Assembly: GCF_013409625.1 (NCBI RefSeq) | Contig: NZ_JACCBF010000001.1 | Coordinates: 1,488,001-1,552,000, forward strand | DNA: 64,000 nucleotides | Reading direction: 5' to 3' | From: Nocardioides kongjuensis | GTDB taxonomy: Bacteria > Actinomycetota > Actinomycetes > Propionibacteriales > Nocardioidaceae | Shown here: piece by piece, positions 9,313-17,721 of the stretch | How positions within the stretch are numbered: the stretch's first letter is position 1 | Layout: each line of letters starts with the position of its first letter | Notes under the pieces: model-generated | What the model was told of the DNA's origin: nothing | Database searches by the model: none | What the model saw: the letters and a program-made list of their open reading frames with translations, nothing else | Position numbers and translations under genes: made by a program

Positions 9313-10214
9313 CGCCCGGCCCCGGCCCGGTCCCGGTAGGCGTCGAGGAAGAGCTCCTCGAGGCTCGGCGGGGTGCTGGTGAGGGCCGTGACGCCGGCGG
9401 CCGTCAGCGCCGCCAGCACGGCCGGCAGGCCGTCCGGGTCGACCGTGCAGCTCACCTGGCCGTCGGCGACCGCGAGGTCGTGGACCCCGGGCGCGGCGGA
9501 CAGGTCGGGCGCGGTACCGCTCAACGTGGCGACGATCCTCGACCGGCTGAGGTGGCGCAGGTCGCTGATCCGGCCGGTCTCGACGACCCTGCCCTCCCGG
9601 ATGATCGTGACCCGGTCGGCGAGCCGGTCGACCTCGCTGAGGATGTGGCTGGACAGCAGCACCGTGGCGCCGCGGCCCGTCTGCTCGGCCACGCACTCGT
9701 TGAACACCTGCTCCATGAGCGGGTCGAGGCCCGAGGTGGGCTCGTCGAGGATGAGCAGGTCCGGGTCGGTGGCGAACGCGGCGACCAGCGCGACCTTCTG
9801 CCGGTTGCCCTTGGAGTAGGCACGCCCGCGCTTGGTGGGGTCGAGGGAGAACCGCTCGATCAGCTCCTCGCGCCGCGAGGTCGCGGGGTCGGCACCGCGC
9901 ATCCGGATGAGCAGGTCGACGATCTCGCCGCCGCTCAGGTTGGGCCACAGGCTGACGTCGCCGGGCACGTACGCCAGCCGGCGGTGCAGCTGCGCAGCAT
10001 CGCGCCACGGGTCGCCGCCGAGGATGCGGACCTCGCCGGCGTCCCTGCGGAGCAGTCCGAGCAGCACCCGGATGGTGGTCGACTTGCCGGCGCCGTTCGG
10101 GCCGAGGAAGCCGTGGACCTCCCCGGCCTCGACGACCAGGTCCAGCCCGTCGAGGGCGCGGAAGGAGCCGAACGTCTTCACGAGGCCGTGCGCCTCGATG
10201 AGGGGACTCGTCAT
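9309..10214 (-). CDS. ABC-2 type exporter ATP-binding protein
   Basis: The 301-residue ATPase has Walker [10 protein letters not shown], signature LSGGEIVD (variant after the SGG), Walker [13 protein letters not shown] and switch histidine SSHIL. The C-terminal 75 residues form the regulatory tail usual in DrrA-like exporters. The signature lacks the common GQ after SGG. ATG 10214 has a GGAGG immediately upstream, which is unusually close; GTG 10229 is an alternative start. It is the first gene of a two-gene operon with the permease and is divergent from a winged-helix regulator. Confidence 0.88.
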   Translation of the reverse strand: MTSPLIEAHGLVKTFGSFRALDGLDLVVEAGEVHGFLGPNGAGKSTTIRVLLGLLRRDAGEVRILGGDPWRDAAQLHRRLAYVPGDVSLWPNLSGGEIVDLLIRMRGADPATSRREELIERFSLDPTKRGRAYSKGNRQKVALVAAFATDPDLLILDEPTSGLDPLMEQVFNECVAEQTGRGATVLLSSHILSEVDRLADRVTIIREGRVVETGRISDLRHLSRSRIVATLSGTAPDLSAAPGVHDLAVADGQVSCTVDPDGLPAVLAALTAAGVTALTSTPPSLEELFLDAYRDRAGAGR

Positions 10215-10233
10215 GCCTCCATGATGCACCTCT

Positions 10234-10260
10234 TTCAGCAATTTCTGAATCTTGTATAGA
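10234..10260. promoter_or_regulatory. divergent promoter/operator region with inverted repeat
   Basis: TTCAG-6-CTGAA (10234-10249) is an inverted repeat in the 55-bp gap between the exporter operon and its regulator. TATAGA (10255-10260) can serve as the -10 of the regulator gene, whose ATG is 9 nt downstream. The repeat sits where a -35 would be and is the natural candidate operator of the regulator. The promoter reading is inference. Confidence 0.4.
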
Positions 10261-10269
10261 CTGCGCTGC

Positions 10270-10743
10270 ATGACGGCCGACCCTTCGCGCGACTCCTTCG
10301 TGGAGCGGATGGGTGGCGCGCTGACCAGCACCGGCCTGGCCCGGCTGCCGTCGCGGGTCTTCGCCGCGCTCCTCGTCGACGACGACGGCCGGATGACCGC
10401 CGCCGAGATCGCGACCGGCCTCGGCGTCAGCCCGGCCGGTGTCTCCGGGGCGGTACGCTACCTGGACGGCATCGGCATGATCCGCCGCGAGCGCGAGCGC
10501 GGCTCCAGGCGCGACGTCTTCGTCGTCGACGACGACGCCTGGCACGGCATGATCGCCCGGCTCGACCAGTTCTACGCGCCCCTCATCGCCGCCCTCGACC
10601 GCGGCCTGGCCGACCTGGGCGAGGACGACCCCGCCCACCGCCGCTTGCGGCTGTCACGGGAGTTCCTGGCGTTCGTGCTCGCCGAGATGTCCGACCTCGA
10701 CCAGCGGTGGGCCGTACGACGTACCGAGCTGGGCCTCGACTGA
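10270..10743 (+). CDS. MarR/GbsR-type winged-helix transcriptional regulator
   Basis: The 157-residue protein has a winged helix-turn-helix at about residues 30-80 ([24 protein letters not shown] then a basic wing [11 protein letters not shown]) and a helical C-terminal dimerisation part. This fits the GbsR/MarR family often found divergent from ABC-2 exporters. It probably represses the exporter operon and perhaps itself from the shared 55-bp gap. ATG 10270 was preferred to an upstream TTG because helix 1 starts just after it. The inducer is unknown. Confidence 0.82.
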   Translation: MTADPSRDSFVERMGGALTSTGLARLPSRVFAALLVDDDGRMTAAEIATGLGVSPAGVSGAVRYLDGIGMIRRERERGSRRDVFVVDDDAWHGMIARLDQFYAPLIAALDRGLADLGEDDPAHRRLRLSREFLAFVLAEMSDLDQRWAVRRTELGLD

Positions 10744-10776
10744 CGCCCGCCCTCCCGCGTACGCGAGGATCGGCCC

Positions 10777-11307
10777 ATGCAGATCGCGACCGACGACCCC
10801 CGCCGTCCCGACGTGCTCGGGCTGCTCGAGGAGCACCTCGCGGACATGTACGCGACCTCGCCCGCCGAGAGCGTGCACGCCCTCGACCCCGACGCCCTCG
10901 CGGCACCGTCGATCACGTTCTGGACCGCTCGGGAGGACGGCGTCCTGCTCGGCTGCGTCGCCCTCAAGCGGATCTCGGGCGCACACGCCGAGCTCAAGTC
11001 GATGCGCACCGCGACGGCGGCTCGCCGCCGCGGGGTGGCCGGGCTGCTGCTCGACCACGTGCTGGCCGAGGCGCGTGACCGCGGCCACGCCCGGATCAGC
11101 CTGGAGACGGGGACCGAGGACTACTTCGCGCCGGCGCGTGCGCTCTACCTCACCCGAGGCTTCACGGAGTGCGGCCCGTTCGAGGGCTACGTCCTCGACC
11201 CGAACAGCGTCTTCCTGACCCTCGCCCTCCGACCGGCGCGGTCACTGCCAGGCTCGCACCCAGTCGACCACCAGTGTCGAGCCGTTCGCCATCGCGGCGA
11301 CGGGTGA
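10777..11307 (+). CDS. GNAT-family N-acetyltransferase
   Basis: The 176-residue GNAT protein has the central strand GVLLGCVALKRI, the acetyl-CoA-binding motif AARRRGVAGLLLDHVL (RxxGxA type) and the C-terminal ALYLTRGFTECGPF block. The closest general type is the PhnO/YafP-like small GNATs; the substrate is not predictable. The last 25-30 residues have no GNAT character and are encoded opposite the 3' end of the GH16 gene, so the protein runs into a convergent neighbour for 66 bp. A GAGGA stands 7 nt before ATG 10777. Confidence 0.85.
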   Translation: MQIATDDPRRPDVLGLLEEHLADMYATSPAESVHALDPDALAAPSITFWTAREDGVLLGCVALKRISGAHAELKSMRTATAARRRGVAGLLLDHVLAEARDRGHARISLETGTEDYFAPARALYLTRGFTECGPFEGYVLDPNSVFLTLALRPARSLPGSHPVDHQCRAVRHRGDG

Positions 11308-12657
11308 GTTCCAGGCCGCACCCCAGACCTGGGTGAGCACCAGGTAGAACGGCTGGTCGAAGGGCTTCGGGGGCGTCACGTTGCTCGGCATCCAGCGATG
11401 GCTGAAGCACAGGTTGTCGTCGTAGTAGAAGCGCATCACGGTGGGCGTCCACTCCACGGCGTAGGTGTGGAACGCGCTGCTGGACGTGGGCACCGGGCAG
11501 TTGGCGCCCGAGCTGCCCACCTCGCCCGCGTAGTGCACCGACGGGTACACGTTGGCGGGCCGGGCGCTGAACCACTCCGCGACGTCGATCTCCCCGGAGC
11601 CGGGCCACACGCCGTACGTGTGCTGGTCCGGGTAGAGCCAGAAGGCGGAGTGCGAGCCCGGGATCGCGCGCTCGGCCGGCATCCGCATCCTGGCCTCGAA
11701 GCTGCCACGGACCTGGGTGAACCGCGCCTTGCTCGCGACGGTGGCGACGACCGCCCGGGACTGGAAGCTGCCGTAGGGGCTCACGCAGGTGAACTCCGGG
11801 AGGTTGCGCAGCGAGGTCAGGCGCAGCAAGCCGTCCCGGACGCTGATCGTGGTCGGGGTGTTGACGTAGCAGCCGAGCTCGCCGCCGACCATGCCGCTGA
11901 GCCAGGTGGTCTGCGGCATCCACTTCGAGCCGTCCAGGCTGGTGCCGCCGAACTCGTCGACGAAGGTGCAGGACCACAGGCCACCCTCGGGCTTCTGCGG
12001 CCGCACGCCGCAGTCGTCGGTCGCCGGCTCCTCCGACGCTGGCGGCTCCTCGGGCGGCAGCTCCCCCTCCGGCTCCTCGACCGCGGGCGGCTCCTTCGCG
12101 GGCGGCTCCTCGACCGGGCCCCCGGGTCGGTCCTCTGCCGCCGGCGGGTCGAGCGGGGCGGCCGGCTCCTGGATCTCGGGGTCGTGCGGCGCACCCGGCG
12201 GCGGCACGACGGCCGGTGGGGCCACGCCGGCCGGTGGGGCCACGCCGGCCGGCCCGTCGCCCGACGCCGGTGCGGCGAGCGGCCGTGCGAACCTGCGCAC
12301 GACGCTGGCCCGTCCGTCCGCGACGACCCGGTACCTGCGGTCGGCGCCCGGCAGCACGGTCGTCACGACGTACTGCCCGCTTCGCGAGGCACGCTTGCCG
12401 GCCGCCTCCTTCCAGCGCTTCTCGGTGCGCACCTGGAGCCGGGCGACGGCGCGTGCGCGGACCCGCCCGGTGAAGACGAGGTGCGCCCCGTCGCGGATCG
12501 GCAGGCTGATCGTCGGTCGCGCCGCATCGCGGGAGGCGGCGGCGGTCCGGATCTCGTTCGACACCGCACCCAGTCCGAGCGCGACGGCGAGGACGACGAG
12601 GGGGACGGCCGGCGTGGAGCGCCGACGCAAGCGGGCGCGGGTCGACGAGCTCGCCAT
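11242..12657 (-). CDS. secreted glycoside hydrolase family 16 (beta-glucanase-like)
   Basis: The 471-residue protein starts with a basic region and one hydrophobic signal segment (about residues 14-32). A small beta-rich domain follows (about 45-125), then a Pro/Glu-rich linker (about 130-230) and a GH16 domain (about 235-471). The catalytic EIDVAE motif lies near residue 360, and SHSAFWLYP and VEWTPTVMRFYYDD are further GH16 blocks. It should act outside the cell on beta-1,3(4)-glucans or a related polymer; the exact linkage is not readable. ATG 12657 has a good GGAGGTGATC ribosome site; an upstream ATG at 12687 is less likely. Confidence 0.88.
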   Translation of the reverse strand: MASSSTRARLRRRSTPAVPLVVLAVALGLGAVSNEIRTAAASRDAARPTISLPIRDGAHLVFTGRVRARAVARLQVRTEKRWKEAAGKRASRSGQYVVTTVLPGADRRYRVVADGRASVVRRFARPLAAPASGDGPAGVAPPAGVAPPAVVPPPGAPHDPEIQEPAAPLDPPAAEDRPGGPVEEPPAKEPPAVEEPEGELPPEEPPASEEPATDDCGVRPQKPEGGLWSCTFVDEFGGTSLDGSKWMPQTTWLSGMVGGELGCYVNTPTTISVRDGLLRLTSLRNLPEFTCVSPYGSFQSRAVVATVASKARFTQVRGSFEARMRMPAERAIPGSHSAFWLYPDQHTYGVWPGSGEIDVAEWFSARPANVYPSVHYAGEVGSSGANCPVPTSSSAFHTYAVEWTPTVMRFYYDDNLCFSHRWMPSNVTPPKPFDQPFYLVLTQVWGAAWNSPVAAMANGSTLVVDWVRAWQ

Positions 12658-12760
12658 GGCGATCACCTCCCGAGAACGAGGCGCCATCCCTCAGCGGACG
12701 GTCATCATTGGTGAATCCTCACCGCTGCGCTACCCGCCGGTGCCGAGACCACCCCGGCGA

Positions 12761-13369
12761 TCAGCGGGGGCCCGCGTTCTCCACGCTCACCACCAGGGAC
12801 TGCGCGTCCCGCAGCGCCTGCTCGAGCACCGCCCGCCGCGGATCGGGTACGGCGAGCCAGGGCCCCACCACGCCGACGGACCGCAGCCGCGGGTCGGCGA
12901 GCACCTCGTCCACGGCGCCCCGGTCTCCCCCGGCGACCACCTCGCTCACGCCGCCCAGCACCGTGACGGCGTGGTCGGCAGCCGCCTCGTAGGCGACCCG
13001 GGCCTGGTTGGCGCGGCGCCGCGCGAACCGCTGCTGGGACTGGCCGCCCGCCTTCGTCCGGCCCTGCACGTGACGCTGCCCCACCTTGCTCGCCGCCAGC
13101 GCACCGTTCTCGACCCGCGCGACGGCGAAGCCACCCTTGCGGACGAGGAGCACTCCCCACGCCGGCGGTGCGACGACGTGGCCGGCCAGCTCGTCGGGCT
13201 GGCCGTCGTACCGACGAGAGAAGGGCAGCCGGGCGGTGAAGGTGGACCCGTCCTGCGCCGAGCCGCGGACCGCCCCGTCGACGACGGCCACCACCGTGCC
13301 GCCGTGGGAGGACGCGAAGTTCTCCAGCCAGCGTGGCCAGCGGGCGGGCGGGACGAGGACCTCGGGCAC
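12761..13369 (-). CDS. acVLRF1 family peptidyl-tRNA hydrolase (Vms1-like)
   Basis: The 202-residue protein has the diagnostic loop GRTKAGGQSQQRFARRR, whose Gln replaces the Gln of eRF1 GGQ, followed by NQA. This is the VLRF1 domain of the Vms1/ANKZF1 family; actinobacterial versions are thought to release nascent chains from stalled 50S ribosomes by cleaving tRNA. The C-terminal half resembles the eRF1-like fold. GTG 13369 is 6 nt after TAGTGT, a leaderless -10. It is divergent from the START-like gene, an arrangement I recall from other Nocardioides-like genomes. Confidence 0.85.
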   Translation of the reverse strand: MPEVLVPPARWPRWLENFASSHGGTVVAVVDGAVRGSAQDGSTFTARLPFSRRYDGQPDELAGHVVAPPAWGVLLVRKGGFAVARVENGALAASKVGQRHVQGRTKAGGQSQQRFARRRANQARVAYEAAADHAVTVLGGVSEVVAGGDRGAVDEVLADPRLRSVGVVGPWLAVPDPRRAVLEQALRDAQSLVVSVENAGPR

Positions 13370-13375
13370 AGCGCG

Positions 13376-13381
13376 ACACTA
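13376..13381 (-). promoter_or_regulatory. -10 element of a leaderless promoter
   Basis: On the minus strand TAGTGT ends 6 nt before GTG 13369 of the acVLRF1 gene. Confidence 0.5.
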
Positions 13382-13396
13382 GTGGCCACCAACAAC

Positions 13397-13410
13397 GAGA
13401 ACGTGTTCTA
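13397..13410. promoter_or_regulatory. KstR-like operator before the START-like gene
   Basis: GAGAACGTGTTCTA has arms AGAAC/GTTCT. Read on the minus strand, TAGAACACGTT is identical over 11 bases to the box in front of kshA at 62059. The published KstR consensus is TnnAACnnGTTnnA; only one outer base differs here. It overlaps the -10 (13409-13414) by two bases, a position fit for repression. Confidence 0.5.
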
Positions 13411-13414
13411 CTTT
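13409..13414 (+). promoter_or_regulatory. -10 element of a leaderless promoter
   Basis: TACTTT lies 6 nt before ATG 13421. No recognisable -35 is present 17 bp upstream. Confidence 0.45.
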
Positions 13415-13420
13415 CTTCCC

Positions 13421-13942
13421 ATGTCGCAGCCGCCCACCATGCACCCGTGCGAACGGGTCGGGATCGACTACGTCGACACCGCGCCCCACCGCTACGCCAA
13501 CAGCGTCGACCTGGCGATCACGCCGGACCAGCTGTTCGAGGTCTTCGCCGACGCCGACGCATGGCCGCGCTGGGCCAAGGTGATCCGGCACGTCGAGTGG
13601 ACCTCGCCCCTGCCGCCCGGAGTCGGCAGCACCCGGGTGGTGTCGATGCTCGGGGGCCTCGAGGGTGCCGAGGAGTTCCTGCTCTGGGAGCCCGGCCGGC
13701 GGATGGGATTTCGTTTCAACGAGGCCTCGGAGAGGTCGATCCGCGCCTTCGCCGAGAGGTACGACGTCGAGCCGACCGCGCACGGGTGCCGGCTCACCTG
13801 GACCCTGGCGCTCGACGTCACCGGCCCCGGAAAGCACTTCATGCCGGTCAGCGGGCTGGTCTCGAACCTGTCGTTCCGGTGGTTCCTGCGGAACCTGCGC
13901 CGCTACACCGACCAGCGCTTCGCGACCGCGAGGTCTTCGTAA
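13421..13942 (+). CDS. SRPBCC (START-like) family protein
   Basis: The 173-residue protein has the helix-grip fold pattern of the polyketide-cyclase/START-like family: ANSVDLAITPDQLFEVFADADAWPRWAKVI at the front and a long C-terminal helix (LVSNLSFRWFLRNLRRYTDQRF). Such proteins bind a hydrophobic ligand in a cavity; some are cyclases and others carriers. No catalytic residues are diagnostic. A steroid or lipid ligand is suggested only by the KstR-like box overlapping its promoter. ATG 13421 fits the leaderless -10; ATG 13439 is the alternative. Confidence 0.78.
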   Translation: MSQPPTMHPCERVGIDYVDTAPHRYANSVDLAITPDQLFEVFADADAWPRWAKVIRHVEWTSPLPPGVGSTRVVSMLGGLEGAEEFLLWEPGRRMGFRFNEASERSIRAFAERYDVEPTAHGCRLTWTLALDVTGPGKHFMPVSGLVSNLSFRWFLRNLRRYTDQRFATARSS

Positions 13943-13982
13943 ATTCCTGCCCGATCGTCCACGGGCCACGGCGCCGGGACCC

Positions 13983-13988
13983 TAGCGT
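13983..13988 (+). promoter_or_regulatory. -10 element of a leaderless promoter
   Basis: TAGCGT lies 6 nt before ATG 13995. Confidence 0.5.
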
Positions 13989-13994
13989 CGGAGC

Positions 13995-14483
13995 ATGCTC
14001 CCGCTCCGACGAGGCACGCTCGCCCTCGCGCTGGCCGGCGTCCTGGCGGCTGCGCCGGCCCAGGCGGACGGCGTCGGGCCGGTTCCCGACGTGAGGGTCG
14101 GCTTCCCCGGGCACACCGTCGAGGCTCCGGTCCTGCAGTACTGCTGGATGTGGCCCAACGAGGTCTCCGGTGCGGGAGAGATCGGCTCGGCGGAGTGCGC
14201 TCCGCGAACCGAGCGGCGGGTGCCGCTCGTCCGGCACGACGGCGCACTGCGCCTGGACTTCGACCGGGCAGGCTGGCGCTGGCGGGTGCGCTACGTGAGC
14301 ACCCGGTCGACCGCACCGGCCTGCCGGACGACGAAGCGGGCCGTGCAGCTGGGCGAGCACGCCTACCGCCTGCGCCGCCCCGGACACCCCGGCACCTACC
14401 GCGTCACGCTCTCGGGACACGGGCCCGAGGGCAATGTCGTCGCCGCCTTCGTGTGGCGCTACGGCAAGGGCCGCTGCTCCTGA
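13995..14483 (+). CDS. small secreted protein of unknown function
   Basis: I do not recognise this 162-residue protein. It has a clear Sec signal peptide (basic LPLRRG, hydrophobic LALALAGVLAAAPA, cleavage near AQA-DG) and a mature domain of about 138 residues with four cysteines (YCW, ECAP, ACR, GRCS), which could form two disulfides outside the cell. Beta-strand-like stretches (GTYRVTLSG, NVVAAFVWRYG) suggest a small beta sandwich. It stands alone, convergent with the SUF operon, with its own leaderless promoter. Confidence 0.7.
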   Translation: MLPLRRGTLALALAGVLAAAPAQADGVGPVPDVRVGFPGHTVEAPVLQYCWMWPNEVSGAGEIGSAECAPRTERRVPLVRHDGALRLDFDRAGWRWRVRYVSTRSTAPACRTTKRAVQLGEHAYRLRRPGHPGTYRVTLSGHGPEGNVVAAFVWRYGKGRCS

Positions 14484-14500
14484 CGTGAGCCGAGCGGGCC

Positions 14501-14881
14501 TCAGACGTTGAAGCCGAGCGCGCGGAGCTGCTCGCGGCCGTCGGGGGTGATCTTGTCGGGACCCCACGGCGGCATCCAGACCCAGTTGATGGCGACGTCG
14601 TTGACCAGACCCTCCAGCGCGGAGTTGGTCTGGTCGGTGATCACGTCGGTCAGCGGGCAGGCCGCCGAGGTCAGCGTCATGTCGAGGACGACGTTGGTGC
14701 CCTCGTCGACGTGGATGCCGTAGACCAGGCCGAGGTCGACGACGTTGATGCCGAGCTCGGGGTCGACGACGTCGCGCATCGCCTCCTCGATGTCGGCCAA
14801 CGCCACGTTGGAGGAGGCGTTCGTGCTCCCGCCGGCCTCGGGGACCTCGGGCAGGTCGCTGTTGTCGATGGACTCGCTCAT
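14501..14881 (-). CDS. sufT: SufT-type Fe-S assembly factor (DUF59/MIP18)
   Basis: The 126-residue protein has the DUF59 core DPELGINVVDLGLVY and the Cys-containing TLTSAACPL motif of SufT/PaaD-like proteins, which help mature Fe-S proteins under high demand. An acidic/Ser-rich tail of about 35 residues precedes the domain. It is the last gene of the operon, and its ATG overlaps the SufU stop as TGATG. This matches mycobacterial synteny (Rv1466). Confidence 0.92.
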   Translation of the reverse strand: MSESIDNSDLPEVPEAGGSTNASSNVALADIEEAMRDVVDPELGINVVDLGLVYGIHVDEGTNVVLDMTLTSAACPLTDVITDQTNSALEGLVNDVAINWVWMPPWGPDKITPDGREQLRALGFNV

Positions 14882-15345
14882 CACTTGTCTCCGTCTCCGG
14901 CGACGACCTGGGCCGTCGCGTCCTTCCACGCCATCCACGACAGCAGCGCACACTTCACGCGGGCCGGGAACTTCGCCACGCCGGCGAAGGCGATCCCGTC
15001 CTCGAGCACGTCCTCGTCGGGCTCCACCGTGCCCTTGCCCTGCATCAGGGTGAGGAACTCCTGGTGGATCGCCATCGCCTCGTCGACGCTCTTGCCGACC
15101 ACGAGGTCGTGGAGCACCGATGCCGAGGCCTGCGAGATCGAGCAGCCGAGGGCGTCGTACGACACGTCGTCGACGACACCGTCCGCGACGTGGACCCGCA
15201 GGGTCACCTCGTCACCACAGGTCGGGTTGACGTGGTGGACCTCCGCGGTGTGGTCGGCATGCTCGCGCAGCCCCTTGCCGTGGGGGTTCTTGTAGTGGTC
15301 GAGGATGATCTCCTGGTAGAGGGCATCCAGATCCTGTGCCGTCAT
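14881..15345 (-). CDS. sufU: SufU zinc-dependent sulfur acceptor
   Basis: SufU takes persulfide sulfur from SufS. The 154-residue protein has the three conserved cysteines in NPTCGD, LGCSIS and VKCALLSW, with the insertion between the second and third blocks that marks SufU against IscU. Zinc at these Cys plus Asp would allow thiol-Zn ligand exchange with SufS. It is encoded 2 nt after SufS and overlaps SufT by one base. Confidence 0.94.
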   Translation of the reverse strand: MTAQDLDALYQEIILDHYKNPHGKGLREHADHTAEVHHVNPTCGDEVTLRVHVADGVVDDVSYDALGCSISQASASVLHDLVVGKSVDEAMAIHQEFLTLMQGKGTVEPDEDVLEDGIAFAGVAKFPARVKCALLSWMAWKDATAQVVAGDGDK

Positions 15346-15347
15346 CC

Positions 15348-16619
15348 TCAGTCCAACTTGAAGTAGGAACGCGTGTATTCCAGCGCCTCGACGAGGGCGT
15401 CGATCTCACGCGGCTCGGTGTAGAGGTACGACGACATCCGCGTCGAGGCCTGCACGCCGAAGCGGGCGTGGGCCGGCTTCGCGCAGTGGTGGCCGGCGCG
15501 CACGGCGACACCGCGGCTGTCGAGCACCTGCGCGATGTCGTGCGGGTGCACGCCGTCGAGCTCGAAGGAGATCGCACCACCGCGCAGGGCCGCGTCGAGC
15601 GGGCCGAGCACGCTCAGGCCCTTCACCGACTGCAGGCCCTCGAGGGCGTAGCCGGTGATCGCCTTCTCGTGGGCGTGGATCGCGTCGAGCCCGATGTGCC
15701 CGAGGTAGTCCACCGCTGCGCCGAGACCGATCGCCTCGACGATCGGCGGCGTGCCGGCCTCGAACTTGTGCGGGATCCCGGCGTACGTCGAGCCCTCCAT
15801 CCGCACGGTCTCGATCATCTCGCCGCCGCCGAGGAACGGCGGCAGCGCGTCGAGCACCGCCCGCGAGCCCCAGAGCACGCCGATGCCGGTGGGGCCGACG
15901 ACCTTGTGACCGGTGAAGGCGACCAGGTCGGGGCGCTCCTCGACCGGCATCGAGGCCAGGTCGATCGGCAGCTGCGGCGCCGCCTGCGACGCGTCGACGA
16001 CGACGATCGCGCCGACGGCGTGCGCCCGGCGGGTGATCTCGGCGATCGGGTTGATCGTGCCGAGCATGTTGGACACCCAGGTCAGCGAGACGACCTTGGT
16101 GTGCTCGTTGATCAGCTGGTCGACGCCGGACAGGTCGAGCTGTCCGTCGTCGGTGAGGCCGAACCAGCGCAGCGTCGCACCGGTGCGCTGGGTGAGCAGC
16201 TGCCACGGCACGATGTTGGAGTGGTGCTCCATCTCGGTGATGACCACCTCGTCACCCGCACCGACCTGCAGCGGTCCCGCCCAGGCCAGGGTGTTGGCGA
16301 CCAGGTTGAGCGCCTCGGAGGCGTTCTTGGTGAAGATCACCTCGTCACGGTCGGGCGCGCCGATGAACGCCGCCACCTTGTCTCGCGCCGCCTCGAACGC
16401 CTCGGTCGACTCCGCGCCCAACTGGTGCATGGCGCGGGCGATGTTGGCGTTGTGTCGCTCCAGGTGGTCGACCATCGTGTCGATGACCACCTGCGGCTTC
16501 TGCGAGGTGTTGGCGCTGTCGAGGTAGACCAGCGGCAGCCCGCCCGCGAGCGTGCGCTCGAGGATCGGGAAGTCCTTGCGGATGACCGCCAGCTCCGGGA
16601 GGAGCCCCTCCAGGGTCAT
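15348..16619 (-). CDS. sufS: SufS cysteine desulfurase
   Basis: This group II cysteine desulfurase (423 residues) removes sulfur from cysteine with PLP. The PLP lysine is in FTGHKVVGPTGIGVLWG, and the active cysteine is in the short loop RAGHHCAKP typical of group II enzymes. MEHHSN and the N-terminal YLDSANTSQKP blocks are also present. ATG 16619 was chosen; the protein length is normal for the family. It is translationally coupled in the suf operon, with a 2-nt gap from SufC. Confidence 0.95.
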   Translation of the reverse strand: MTLEGLLPELAVIRKDFPILERTLAGGLPLVYLDSANTSQKPQVVIDTMVDHLERHNANIARAMHQLGAESTEAFEAARDKVAAFIGAPDRDEVIFTKNASEALNLVANTLAWAGPLQVGAGDEVVITEMEHHSNIVPWQLLTQRTGATLRWFGLTDDGQLDLSGVDQLINEHTKVVSLTWVSNMLGTINPIAEITRRAHAVGAIVVVDASQAAPQLPIDLASMPVEERPDLVAFTGHKVVGPTGIGVLWGSRAVLDALPPFLGGGEMIETVRMEGSTYAGIPHKFEAGTPPIVEAIGLGAAVDYLGHIGLDAIHAHEKAITGYALEGLQSVKGLSVLGPLDAALRGGAISFELDGVHPHDIAQVLDSRGVAVRAGHHCAKPAHARFGVQASTRMSSYLYTEPREIDALVEALEYTRSYFKLD

Positions 16620-16621
16620 GG

Positions 16622-17389
16622 TCAGACCCCGGCTGCCTGGGTGCCGACGTACTTCTCGTAGCCGCTGGCCTCGAGCTCGTCAGCGAGCTCCGGGCCGCCC
16701 GACTCGGCGATCCGGCCGTCGACGAACACGTGGACGACGTCGGGCTTCACGTAGCGCAGGATCCGCGTGTAGTGCGTGATCAGCAGCAGGCCCTTGCCCT
16801 CGCGGGCGGCGTAGTCGTTGATGCCGTCGGAGACGACCTTGAGCGCGTCGATGTCGAGACCGGAGTCGATCTCGTCGAGGATCGCGAACTTCGGGTCCAG
16901 CAGGTCGAGCTGGGCGATCTCGGCGCGCTTCTTCTCACCACCGGAGAAGCCCTCGTTGACCGAGCGGCTGGAGAAGGCGGTGTCGAGCTTCATCCGGTCG
17001 AGGGCGCCGTTGACGTCCTTGACCCAGGTGCGCAGCTTGGGCGCCTCGCCGTCGAGCGCGGTCTTGGCGGTGCGCAGGAAGTTCGACATCGAGACGCCGG
17101 GCACCTCGACGGGGTACTGCATCGCGAGGAACAGGCCGGCACGGGCGCGCTCGTCGACGCTCATCTCGAGCACGTTCTCGCCGTCGAGGAGGACCTCGCC
17201 GCCGGTGATCGTGTACTTGGGGTGACCCGCGATGGAGTACGCCGTGGTCGACTTGCCCGAGCCGTTGGGGCCCATGATCGCGTGGGTCTCGCCGTCCTTG
17301 ATGGTCAGCGTGACGCCCTTGAGGATCTCCTTGGCGCCGTCCTCGGTGTCGACCGACACCTGCAGGTTCTTGATCTCGAGGGTGCTCAT
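16622..17389 (-). CDS. sufC: SufC Fe-S assembly ATPase
   Basis: SufC is the ABC-type ATPase of the SufBCD scaffold. The 255-residue protein has Walker A GPNGSGKST, signature FSGGEKKR and Walker B FAILDEIDSGLD, where the Asp-Glu-Ile-Asp form is SufC-specific. ATG 17389 overlaps the Rieske gene stop as ATGA. Binding of ATP would open the SufB-SufD interface for cluster assembly. Confidence 0.95.
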   Translation of the reverse strand: MSTLEIKNLQVSVDTEDGAKEILKGVTLTIKDGETHAIMGPNGSGKSTTAYSIAGHPKYTITGGEVLLDGENVLEMSVDERARAGLFLAMQYPVEVPGVSMSNFLRTAKTALDGEAPKLRTWVKDVNGALDRMKLDTAFSSRSVNEGFSGGEKKRAEIAQLDLLDPKFAILDEIDSGLDIDALKVVSDGINDYAAREGKGLLLITHYTRILRYVKPDVVHVFVDGRIAESGGPELADELEASGYEKYVGTQAAGV

Positions 17390-17721
17390 GCGGGGGTGAC
17401 TCCATTCAGGGTCGTGGTGACGTCGACGTAGATCTCGCCGTCACGCACTTCGACAGGGAAGGTGGCGACCGGTTCGGTCGCCGGGAGGCTGGTGGGCTTG
17501 CCGGTGCGCAGGTCGAAGGTCGACCCGTGCAGCCAGCACTCGACGGTGCAGTCGGCGACCTCGCCCTCGCTGAGCTGCACCGCAGCGTGCGAGCACAGGT
17601 CCTGCAGGGCGAAGACCTCGTCGCCGTCGCGGGCGATCGCGACGTCGTACCGGTCGACGGTGACCGCGAGGGCCTCGTCGGTCGGTACGTCGGCCAGCGA
17701 CGCCACGCGCTCGAAGCTCAC
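17386..17721 (-). CDS. small Rieske-type ferredoxin in the suf operon
   Basis: The 111-residue soluble protein has the Rieske pair CSH-(x16)-CWLH and a fold like bacterial biphenyl/naphthalene-dioxygenase ferredoxins and NirD. A separate function is not proven; it could be an electron donor or a late cluster carrier during SUF assembly. It sits between SufD and SufC with 4-nt overlaps on both sides (GTGA and ATGA), so it is surely co-translated. GTG 17721 was chosen for this coupling. Confidence 0.9.
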   Translation of the reverse strand: MSFERVASLADVPTDEALAVTVDRYDVAIARDGDEVFALQDLCSHAAVQLSEGEVADCTVECWLHGSTFDLRTGKPTSLPATEPVATFPVEVRDGEIYVDVTTTLNGVTPA

